From: Cellvibrionales bacterium UBA1969 | GTDB taxonomy: Bacteria; Pseudomonadota; Gammaproteobacteria; Pseudomonadales; UBA7434 | DNA length: 5,721 bases | Assembly: GCA_002339085.1 (NCBI GenBank) | Contig: DDDX01000068.1 | Coordinates: forward strand, 1-5,721 | Reading direction: 5' to 3' | Part shown: positions 1-4,927 of the stretch, piece after piece | How the letters are laid out: every line of letters begins with the position of its first letter | Numbering within the stretch: the first letter of the stretch is position 1 | Notes under the pieces: generated by a model | The model's input: only the letters and a program-made list of their open reading frames with translations | Database searches by the model: none | What the model was told of the DNA's origin: nothing | Position numbers and translations under genes: made by a program

Positions 1-476
1 AAATCAGTCATCGCAGCTTGATGCAGTCGGTCTGTTAATGTAGCCATCATTTGATCACGCTCGCCAGAGACAACTTCATTCAGAGTACGCAAGCCGATCT
101 CGTCACGCAAGTCATTATTAACTCGGTTTGCCAATAAAATCTTAGCGCGCTCTTCGTCTCCGTTAGTGGCCAAATAGTATTTTTCAACTTCCACCACTCG
201 CCATTTCACAAAAGAATCAACTTCTAAACGCTTTTTCTCAACCGTATAGAAACTCTCAGGACGAGCATCAAGTGTAAGTAAGCGGCGATCAACTTTACGA
301 ATTACGTCAGCAAAAGGAATTTTAGCGTGTAACCCCGGCTTAATATTAGCTTCAACCAACTCACCAAAACGCAATTTAACCGCCGTTTCAACTTCTAAAA
401 CTCGATAGAAAATAGTTGAGGCTAGTAATAGAATTAACGCTATTAATAATACAATAATTGGAAAACGATTTGACAT
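1..476 (-). CDS. hflC: HflC, SPFH-domain membrane protein, modulator of FtsH protease (5' part, runs off the left edge)
   Basis: HflC pairs with HflK in a large periplasm-facing membrane complex that encloses FtsH and modulates its proteolysis. Only the first 158 codons are present; family members are usually about 290-335 residues, so roughly half is missing. My translation begins MSNRFPIIVLLIALILLL. It has a single N-terminal transmembrane anchor at about residues 5-23, followed by the SPFH/band-7 domain with family stretches such as AVKLRFGEL, GLHAKIPFAD, DSFVKWRV and YYLATNGD. These resemble E. coli HflC (LRFGK, GLHFKIPF, DSYIKWR, YYLATGG). The ATG overlaps the hflK stop as TAATG, and GGAGG lies 7 bases upstream, so the start is well supported and translation is probably coupled to hflK. 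The reading frame is open to the edge with no sign of damage. Identity is near certain. Confidence 0.96.
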   Translation of the reverse strand, partial: MSNRFPIIVLLIALILLLASTIFYRVLEVETAVKLRFGELVEANIKPGLHAKIPFADVIRKVDRRLLTLDARPESFYTVEKKRLEVDSFVKWRVVEVEKYYLATNGDEERAKILLANRVNNDLRDEIGLRTLNEVVSGERDQMMATLTDRLHQAAMTD

Positions 477-1669
477 TATCGGGCCTCCGAGCGTCTGGCG
501 CGTGATTGTTCTTGCCTTAAACGATCAATCACCTGATTTGTAACTTGGCTTACAATATCGTTTTGATTAGAGGTCGAAGCTGATGGCAATGCACCTTTAG
601 GTTGAGATACCATTTTGTCCAAGGGGAGATACATCATATTATTACCGCCTTCAACATCTATCAAAACTTTAGAGACGTTACTCATAACCCCCTCAACTGA
701 ATCAAGATATAATCGCTCACGAGTAACCTCTGGTGCTTTTCGATATTCATTATAAAGTTTAACAAATCGCTGGGCTTCACCGTCAGCTTCGGCCACTAAC
801 TTCTCTCGATAACCAATCGCCTCCTGCATAATGCGTTCCGCTTTACCGCGCGCCTCGGGCACAAGACCATTGGCATAGGTTTTCGCTTCATTAACATAGC
901 GGTCTTTATCCTCTTTAGCCGAGATTACATCATCAAAGGCTGACTTAACCGCTTTGGGTGGTTCGGCTTTTAAAATATTGACCAAGGTTATGTTAATGCC
1001 AGTATCGTAGCTATCGAGATAGCTTTGTAACCGAACCTTGGTCTCCTCGGCCATGGCTTGACGACCCTGCGAGAGTACGTCGCTGGACTGAGTGCCACCC
1101 ACGACATGACGAATAGCGCTATCAGTAGCGTGATGTAAACTTGTAATGGGATCGCGCACCTGCAAGATAAACTTTTTCGGATCGGGAATGGTATACTGCA
1201 CTGAGATTGGCACTTCGACGATATTTTCATCTTCGGTGAGCATTAAACCGCGCACTCGATAATCTTGCTCTTGCGTCACTAGCACCGAAAAGCGCTGGTC
1301 GATAAACAAGGGGTTCCAATGTAAGCCAGGACCCACCGTATCTTGGTATTGGCCCAGACGAAGAATCACCACCCGTTCTTTTTGATCAACCTGATAAAAA
1401 CCTGAGAAACCCCAGAATGCCGTCACTGCCAATAATGCAAAAATGACAATATTTTTGGGAAATCCGCCACCAGATTTACTACTGCCGCCAGAAGCCTTAC
1501 CTGAACCACCGCCGAAAATACCGCTGAACTGTGCTTTAAGCCTTTCTAAAGCCTCGTCTAAATCGGGAGGCCCTTGGTTGGATTGGCTCCATGGATCTTT
1601 ATCTTTTCGGCCACCGTGTCGATCGCCCCCATTATTATCCGAGTTATTACCCGGCTCATTCCAAGCCAT
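476..1669 (-). CDS. hflK: HflK, SPFH-domain membrane protein, modulator of FtsH protease
   Basis: HflK is the partner of HflC in the inner-membrane complex that surrounds FtsH and restrains or directs its proteolysis (in E. coli, for example, lambda CII turnover). The 397-residue product is close to the E. coli length of about 419. Order of parts: cytoplasmic N-terminus (1-70) opening MAWNEPGN, rich in Gly, Asn and Ser, with a glycine/serine run at 53-69; one transmembrane segment at about 72-93; SPFH/band-7 domain from about 93, with VDQKERVVILRLGQY and GPGLHWNP; a long Ala/Glu/Lys helical region at about 240-310; and a basic C-terminus rich in Arg. The start has AAAGGAG 6 bases upstream. 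A 239-base gap separates it from hflX and holds a candidate promoter, so hflK and hflC may form their own transcription unit within the cluster. No truncation or frameshift was seen. Confidence 0.97.
   Translation of the reverse strand: MAWNEPGNNSDNNGGDRHGGRKDKDPWSQSNQGPPDLDEALERLKAQFSGIFGGGSGKASGGSSKSGGGFPKNIVIFALLAVTAFWGFSGFYQVDQKERVVILRLGQYQDTVGPGLHWNPLFIDQRFSVLVTQEQDYRVRGLMLTEDENIVEVPISVQYTIPDPKKFILQVRDPITSLHHATDSAIRHVVGGTQSSDVLSQGRQAMAEETKVRLQSYLDSYDTGINITLVNILKAEPPKAVKSAFDDVISAKEDKDRYVNEAKTYANGLVPEARGKAERIMQEAIGYREKLVAEADGEAQRFVKLYNEYRKAPEVTRERLYLDSVEGVMSNVSKVLIDVEGGNNMMYLPLDKMVSQPKGALPSASTSNQNDIVSQVTNQVIDRLRQEQSRARRSEAR
484..488 (-). promoter_or_regulatory. Ribosome binding site of hflC
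   Basis: GGAGG on the minus strand lies 7 bases before the hflC ATG, inside the last codons of hflK. A near-consensus Shine-Dalgarno inside the upstream gene, plus the TAATG stop/start overlap, fits coupled, roughly equal production of the two complex partners. Confidence 0.8.
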
Positions 1670-1675
1670 TAGTGA

Positions 1676-1682
1676 CTCCTTT
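1676..1682 (-). promoter_or_regulatory. Ribosome binding site of hflK
   Basis: AAAGGAG on the minus strand sits 6 bases before the hflK ATG. It is a strong Shine-Dalgarno and fixes the start at the MAWNEPGN methionine, which matches the usual HflK N-terminus. Confidence 0.8.
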
Positions 1683-1707
1683 ATTGCTCGTGGTGATTAA
1701 TAATTTC

Positions 1708-1723
1708 AATAATTTGCATTATT
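1708..1723 (-). repeat. Small AT hairpin in the hflK leader
   Basis: The minus strand reads AATAAT, GCAA, ATTATT: a perfect 6-base inverted repeat around a GNRA-type loop, 26 bases upstream of the hflK Shine-Dalgarno. All stem pairs are A-T, so the RNA hairpin would be weak. No function is assigned. Confidence 0.3.
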
Positions 1724-1753
1724 ATTTAACAGTACGGCCGATTAAGGTCTCGA

Positions 1754-1783
1754 ATCATACTGAGTTTACACCCAAATTGACAA
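1754..1783 (-). promoter_or_regulatory. Candidate sigma-70 promoter for hflK-hflC
   Basis: On the minus strand TTGTCA (1783-1778, 5 of 6 to consensus) is followed after 18 bases by TATGAT (1759-1754, 5 of 6). Transcription would start near 1747, giving an hflK leader of roughly 78 bases. It lies in the non-coding gap after hflX, where an internal promoter is plausible. Based on sequence match only; a chance match in AT-rich DNA is possible. Confidence 0.5.
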
Positions 1784-1788
1784 TGACG

Positions 1789-1820
1789 GTTACGCCACTC
1801 AATTATTTAAGGAGTGTAAC
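1789..1820 (-). repeat. Interrupted inverted repeat upstream of the hflK promoter candidate
   Basis: On the minus strand GTTA+CACTC (1820-1812) pairs with GAGTG+TAAC (1800-1796 and 1792-1789) across an 11-base AT-rich loop, with a 3-base bulge (GCG) on the 3' side. It ends only 5 bases before the -35 box of the candidate promoter at 1778-1783. It could be a protein binding site, or an attenuating hairpin after hflX. It lacks the T-run expected of an intrinsic terminator. Its role is unknown. Confidence 0.35.
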
Positions 1821-1908
1821 AAAAATCCTTGTGTACTTAGTCCTGCTAAAGCAAAAAATGCCTCATAATCAGCATTAGTACCGCCTTTCACCTCAGACAG
1901 TCCAACCC

Positions 1909-3303
1909 TTATGAAGCGGGCAATATTTCAGCGGGTAATTCATGCCCCGCGCCAACAATTAATCGAATCAGATCATCGCGCGGAAAGGAGAGGGTCAACT
2001 GATAGCCACCTTGATCAGTAAAGACCTCATCCGTCACCGCGCCCACTGAGTATAACTGCGCCCTAAGCTTGGCCTGACTGGCGGCTAAGGCTAAAGTGCC
2101 TTGCCAAAAAGCTCCGCCCAAGCGCTCGGCAATGGCCGCCATCAGGCCCTCGACTCCGTCGCCGCTGTGTGCCGACAACCACACGCGAGAAGCGATGCCT
2201 TGCTCGACCGTATAATCGCTGTGGGGCTGAGTCGACGCAAGGCAATCAATTTTATTCATCACCTGCAATACCGGTATATCGCCAGCGCCTATTTCAGCTA
2301 ACACCTCATCAACCGCATGGATATTTAAGGCGACATCCTCAGCCGAAGCATCAACAACATGTAATAGCAAATCCGCCTCAGCCGCTTCTTCTAAAGTGGC
2401 TTTAAAGGCCGCCACTAACTGATGCGGCAGATGTCGAACAAAACCCACCGTATCCGCTAGCACCACTTTGCCAAACCGCGGCAAATCAAGAGCCCTTAAG
2501 GTCGGATCTAGGGTGGCGAATAGCTGATCGGCGGCATACACCTCGGCAGTCGACAGGCGATTAAACAAGGTCGATTTGCCGGCATTGGTATAGCCAACTA
2601 AAGCAATGGTCGGCAATTCAGCCCGCTGCCGTGCGCGCCGCCCCTGTTGCCGTTGGGCATTAACTTTTGCCAACCGGCGGTTGATCCACTGGATCCGTTC
2701 ACGCAGTAAGCGACGGTCGGTTTCAAGCTGCGATTCACCAGGCCCGCGCATACCGATACCACCCTTCTGCCGCTCTAAATGTGTCCAACCCCTTACTAAG
2801 CGCGTCGAAAGATGCTGTAACTGCGCCAATTCAACCTGCAATTTGCCAGCATGACTACGGGCTCGCTGAGCAAAAATATCTAGAATAAGGCCGGTTCGAT
2901 CAATAACCTTACAGCACAGTGCCTGCTCTAAATTACGCTCTTGAGAAGGACTTAGACCATGATTAAACATCACAACATCAATATTTTCATGCTCGACCCA
3001 ATGCTTTATTTCGTCAACCTTACCGCTGCCAATGAAAAACTTCGGGGTTGGCTTGGCTCGGCGAGTGGTGATTAACTCGACCACTTCAAGCCCCGCAGAG
3101 CGCGCAAGATCAGCAAATTCCTCAGGACAGGCGTCATAGCGACTATCGACATCCGTCGCATCTTCGGTTGGAGCTGACGGTGTCGGCGTCCCGGAATCCG
3201 ATAGAGGGCGGGCGGCATTATTATTGACGAACGAAGCCCCAGTGCTAAATTGACAATGCACCAATAAAACCCGCTCGCCACTTTCGTGACGATCAAAAAA
3301 CAA
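1909..3303 (-). CDS. hflX: HflX, ribosome-associated TRAFAC GTPase (TTG start)
   Basis: HflX is a GTPase that binds the 50S subunit and, in E. coli, splits stalled ribosomes under heat stress. The 464-residue product has an N-terminal HflX domain (FIGSGKVDEI at 90-99, LSPSQERNLEQ, VIDRTGLILDIFAQRA), a linker with the family signature GGIGMRGPGESQLETDRR (181-198), and a G domain: G1 GYTNAGKS (237-244), G2 FATLDPT (262-268), G3 DTVG (284-287), G4 NKID (350-353), G5 SA (377-378). It ends in a short C-terminal domain. Start choice: there is no in-frame ATG before the conserved MFFDRHESGERVLLVH opening and a stop lies seven codons upstream, so TTG at 3303 is the only reasonable start; the Shine-Dalgarno is weak (GAG 7 bases upstream). 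Residues about 20-58 form an Asn/Thr/Pro/Ser/Asp-rich stretch largely absent from the 426-residue E. coli protein. It lies 55 bases after hfq, probably co-transcribed. Confidence 0.96.
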   Translation of the reverse strand: MFFDRHESGERVLLVHCQFSTGASFVNNNAARPLSDSGTPTPSAPTEDATDVDSRYDACPEEFADLARSAGLEVVELITTRRAKPTPKFFIGSGKVDEIKHWVEHENIDVVMFNHGLSPSQERNLEQALCCKVIDRTGLILDIFAQRARSHAGKLQVELAQLQHLSTRLVRGWTHLERQKGGIGMRGPGESQLETDRRLLRERIQWINRRLAKVNAQRQQGRRARQRAELPTIALVGYTNAGKSTLFNRLSTAEVYAADQLFATLDPTLRALDLPRFGKVVLADTVGFVRHLPHQLVAAFKATLEEAAEADLLLHVVDASAEDVALNIHAVDEVLAEIGAGDIPVLQVMNKIDCLASTQPHSDYTVEQGIASRVWLSAHSGDGVEGLMAAIAERLGGAFWQGTLALAASQAKLRAQLYSVGAVTDEVFTDQGGYQLTLSFPRDDLIRLIVGAGHELPAEILPAS

Positions 3304-3358
3304 GTCGTAACTCGCGGCTAACCGTTAAGAATAAAACGATCAAGCAACGAATACTGGC

Positions 3359-3619
3359 TTAATCACTGCTACTCGGTTCATCATCTTCACCGGGAGGGTG
3401 CTGCATTGGTAAACGAACATTTCGGCTAGGCACCACCGTCGACACAGCGTGCTTATAAACCATCTGACTGACCGTGTTCTTTAGCAAAATAACGAATTGA
3501 TCGAAGGACTCTATTTGGCCCTGTAATTTAATGCCGTTAACGAGAAAAATAGATACCGGAATGCGCTCTTTGCGGAGCAAATTAAGGTAAGGGTCTTGTA
3601 GGCTGTGCCCTTTAGACAT
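3359..3619 (-). CDS. hfq: Hfq, RNA chaperone (Sm-like hexamer)
   Basis: Hfq is a homohexameric RNA-binding ring that pairs sRNAs with mRNAs and controls translation and decay. The 86-residue protein opens MSKGHSLQDPYLNLLRKER and carries Sm1 (about 20-50, with NGIKLQGQIESFDQFVILL) and Sm2 (YKHAVSTVVPSR, 55-66). Visible functional residues are Q8, D9, F42, Y55, K56 and H57 for the proximal U-binding pore, and R16-K17-E18-R19 for the basic rim. Position 25 is Phe where E. coli and Pseudomonas have Tyr, which stacks adenines on the distal face; the change is conservative. The C-terminal tail is short (about 20 residues against 36 in E. coli) and acidic (GEDDEPSSSD), resembling an acidic tip. The ATG has GGGAG 6 bases upstream. 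The 330-base leader suggests its own promoters and possible self-regulation. Confidence 0.98.
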   Translation of the reverse strand: MSKGHSLQDPYLNLLRKERIPVSIFLVNGIKLQGQIESFDQFVILLKNTVSQMVYKHAVSTVVPSRNVRLPMQHPPGEDDEPSSSD

Positions 3620-3625
3620 GATTAT

Positions 3626-3637
3626 CTCCCAAATGGG
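3626..3637 (-). promoter_or_regulatory. hfq ribosome binding site within a small inverted repeat
   Basis: GGGAG (3630-3626) is the hfq Shine-Dalgarno, 6 bases from the ATG. It is immediately preceded by CCCATTT, so that CCC (3637-3635) can pair with the GGG of the Shine-Dalgarno around an AUUU loop. The stem is only three G-C pairs, so any masking would be weak unless stabilised by a protein. The binding site itself is secure; the masking is inference. Confidence 0.6.
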
Positions 3638-3702
3638 TTAAAAGAAGAAAAACTTCAATAAATAGGTGGGGTTTTCTTAGCAAAACCTTGACCAAATGCG
3701 GT

Positions 3703-3721
3703 CTGGACCAACTCAGTCCAG
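3703..3721 (-). repeat. Hairpin in the hfq leader
   Basis: On the minus strand CTGGAC (3721-3716), a 7-base loop and GTCCAG (3708-3703) form a perfect 6-pair stem. The downstream arm overlaps two alternative pairings, GGTC-CA-GACC and GACC-(6 bases)-GGTC, so the segment could switch between mutually exclusive folds. No T-run follows, so it is not an intrinsic terminator. Confidence 0.45.
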
Positions 3722-3793
3722 TTTCGTGCCAGCAATTACCAGTGTCTAAAATGTATACGCGTAAATCGCGAATCAGACTACTTAAAATAAGAC

Positions 3794-3821
3794 AGAATAG
3801 CGTGTCGCCGTACGGTCTAAA
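3794..3821 (-). promoter_or_regulatory. Weak sigma-70-like promoter candidate for hfq
   Basis: TTTAGA (3821-3816, 4 of 6) and TATTCT (3799-3794, 4 of 6) are separated by 16 bases. The transcript would start near 3788 and carry about 170 bases of leader. Match quality is modest; listed because the region must contain any promoter private to hfq that lies outside miaA. Confidence 0.22.
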
Positions 3822-3846
3822 AAAACTGCTTCGCCTGACGTTAATC

Positions 3847-3895
3847 GATGCGACCATTGCGGTGTAAAATAACAATAATCGCAATTAATCGCATC
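3847..3895 (-). repeat. Nested inverted repeat in the hfq leader
   Basis: On the minus strand GATGCGA (3895-3889) pairs with TCGCATC (3853-3847), and inside it ATTGCG (3885-3880) pairs with CGCAAT (3861-3856). The two stems are separated by a 3-by-2 internal loop and closed by an 18-base AT-rich loop. That is 13 perfect pairs with mixed G-C content, far better than the other inverted repeats in this window. It could act as an RNA structure at the 5' end of the hfq transcript or as a DNA operator. No match to a known riboswitch is recognised. Confidence 0.55.
3876..3893. repeat. Two direct TAATCGCA repeats, 10-base spacing
   Basis: TAATCGCA occurs at 3876-3883 and again at 3886-3893 on the plus strand, exactly one helical turn apart, and forms one side of the nested inverted repeat. 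Such spacing is typical of tandem half-sites for a DNA-binding regulator, but no known regulator consensus is recognised. Confidence 0.35.
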
Positions 3896-3927
3896 CATGA
3901 CCATCGTACCAAGCATTCCACTGATCC

Positions 3928-3957
3928 AGTATACACGTTTCGACCACATTTAGTCGC
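3928..3957 (-). promoter_or_regulatory. Weak sigma-70-like promoter candidate at the miaA end
   Basis: TATACT (3933-3928, 5 of 6 to the -10 consensus) lies 18 bases after GCGACT (3957-3952, 3 of 6 to the -35 consensus), which overlaps the miaA stop. A start near 3921 would place the nested inverted repeat within the first 75 bases of an hfq transcript. The -35 match is poor. Confidence 0.3.
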
Positions 3958-4927
3958 TAAGTTCATGAAGTAGTTTAGAAATTTTTAGTAAACTGGTATC
4001 TATTAGTTGATTACTGACCTCGTTAGAGTGTAAATCAGCACCTAATCTGTGCAGGCCAGGCCATTTTCGAAGCCAGGTTAGCTGCCGCTTAGCCAACTGC
4101 CGGGTAGCCGCTATCCCTTGCTCGCGGAGTTGTTGCTCGCTGATGCGCTGCTCAATATAGTCCCAACTTTGTCGATAACCCACTGAACGCATTGAGGGCA
4201 TGCCGGGATGCAAATCAAAATCTCGTCGCAGAGCACGCAATTCATCCACCAAGCCCTGGTGTAAAATCTGGTCGAAGCGTTGTGCGATGCGGGCATGAAG
4301 CTCGCTGCGCTCCGCCGGCCACAGGGCTAGCTGCGCAACGCGATAAGGCAAGGCTTCAAGCTGCTGCCGCGCTTGGTGACTGCTGAGCGTTTCACCACTG
4401 CTGTAATACACCTCTAAAGCCCGTTGAATCCTTTGCGAGTGATTCGGATGTAAGGCCGCTGCGGTGCTGGGATCAACCGCCGCTAAACGCTGATGCATTG
4501 CCTGCCAACCCAGTTGTTCGGCATCCGATAAAATCTGTTGCCGAATAGCGGTATCTGCAGGCGGCAGCTCGGCAATACCTTCAAATAATACTTTAAAGTA
4601 CAGCATCGTGCCGCCCACTAACAAAGGGATATGGCCACGCGCGGTAATATCCGCCATTAAGGGCAACGCATCTCGACGAAAATCAGCCGCCGAATAGCGC
4701 TGGTCCGGATCACGGATATCAATTAAGTGGTGCGGCAAACGAGCCAGATATTCAGCGTCGGGTTTGGCCGTACCAATGTCCATGTGTCGATAGATCAACG
4801 CCGAGTCAACGCTAATTACTTCAACGGGAAAATGCTGGGCAATCGATTCAGCCAATGCGGTTTTGCCGCAGGCGGTCGGGCCCATTAAGAAAATCGCCGG
4901 CGGCAGTGTCGGAGAATTAACGGCCAC
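3950..4927 (-). CDS. miaA: MiaA, tRNA dimethylallyltransferase (GTG start)
   Basis: MiaA transfers a dimethylallyl group from dimethylallyl diphosphate to N6 of A37 in tRNAs reading UNN codons, the first step towards ms2i6A; the modification stabilises codon pairing and affects translation of stress regulators. The 325-residue protein matches the E. coli length (316). Motifs: P-loop GPTACGKT (16-23), catalytic-base region SVDSALIYRHMDIGTAKP (39-56), DIRDP-YSAADFRRDA (70-87), LLVGGTMLYFK (102-112), SQRIQRALEVYY (164-175), SVGYRQSWDY (248-257) and the C-terminal signature ATRQLAKRQLTWLRKW (274-289). The start is GTG at 4927, because the protein then begins MAVNSPTLPPAIFLMGPTA, in line with E. 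coli MiaA, and the next in-frame ATG would remove residues just before the P-loop. It overlaps mutL by 11 bases and has no clear Shine-Dalgarno, so it probably relies on translational coupling. Confidence 0.97.
   Translation of the reverse strand: MAVNSPTLPPAIFLMGPTACGKTALAESIAQHFPVEVISVDSALIYRHMDIGTAKPDAEYLARLPHHLIDIRDPDQRYSAADFRRDALPLMADITARGHIPLLVGGTMLYFKVLFEGIAELPPADTAIRQQILSDAEQLGWQAMHQRLAAVDPSTAAALHPNHSQRIQRALEVYYSSGETLSSHQARQQLEALPYRVAQLALWPAERSELHARIAQRFDQILHQGLVDELRALRRDFDLHPGMPSMRSVGYRQSWDYIEQRISEQQLREQGIAATRQLAKRQLTWLRKWPGLHRLGADLHSNEVSNQLIDTSLLKISKLLHELSD

Larger units (their letters stand above)
1670..1908 (-). other. Non-coding gap between hflX and hflK
   Basis: These 239 bases hold no recognisable gene. 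In transcription order they contain the end of hflX, the interrupted inverted repeat (1789-1820), the promoter candidate (1754-1783), a weak AT hairpin (1708-1723) and the hflK Shine-Dalgarno. The plus-strand open frames here match nothing I recognise and have AT-driven composition. The gap is longer than I would expect inside a tightly packed operon, which supports a regulatory role. Confidence 0.6.
3620..3949 (-). other. Long non-coding leader between miaA and hfq
   Basis: These 330 bases contain no gene I can recognise. A 90-codon open frame (3612-3884, TTG start, overlapping the hfq start) resembles nothing known and looks like chance. In transcription order the region holds a -10-like TATACT next to the miaA stop, a 49-base nested inverted repeat (3847-3895) containing two direct TAATCGCA repeats, a second promoter-like pair (3794-3821), a GC-containing hairpin (3703-3721), an A-rich and then pyrimidine-rich tract, and the hfq Shine-Dalgarno. 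In E. coli several hfq promoters lie within and just after miaA; here the spacing is large enough to house them between the genes. Confidence 0.6.

Noticed and set aside
1591..1878. 95-codon plus-strand open frame over the hflX-hflK gap
   Set aside because: It overlaps the hflK 5' end antisense, has no recognisable product, and its composition follows the AT-rich gap.
2268..2278. Recurring ATACCGGTA words in hflX (about 2270) and mutL (about 5203)
   Set aside because: Both are in frame and encode Ile-Pro-Val, so they reflect codon choice rather than a repeat element.
2606..2854. Plus-strand open frames inside hflX and miaA (for example 2101-2405, 2606-2854, 4192-4386)
   Set aside because: They are antisense to strongly conserved coding sequence, have Arg/Cys/Pro-rich translations typical of shadow frames, and match no family.
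3304..3358. Terminator or promoter between hfq and hflX
   Set aside because: The 55 bases contain only a four-pair CGTT/AACG stem and no convincing -35/-10 pair; read-through from hfq is the simpler view.
3713..3731. TGGCAC on the minus strand as a sigma-54 -24 element
   Set aside because: The required GC of the -12 element (TTGC) is not found at the right distance; the sequence there reads TGGA.
3819..3825. Run of seven T on the minus strand as a possible intrinsic terminator after miaA
   Set aside because: No stable G-C hairpin directly precedes it. The nearest pairing (TCGC with GCGA) is four pairs with a long loop, and the strong inverted repeat lies more than 20 bases upstream.
3612..3884. 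90-codon open frame on the minus strand in the miaA-hfq gap
   Set aside because: It starts at TTG inside the nested inverted repeat, has no ribosome binding site, matches nothing I recognise and overlaps the hfq start. It is most likely a chance frame.
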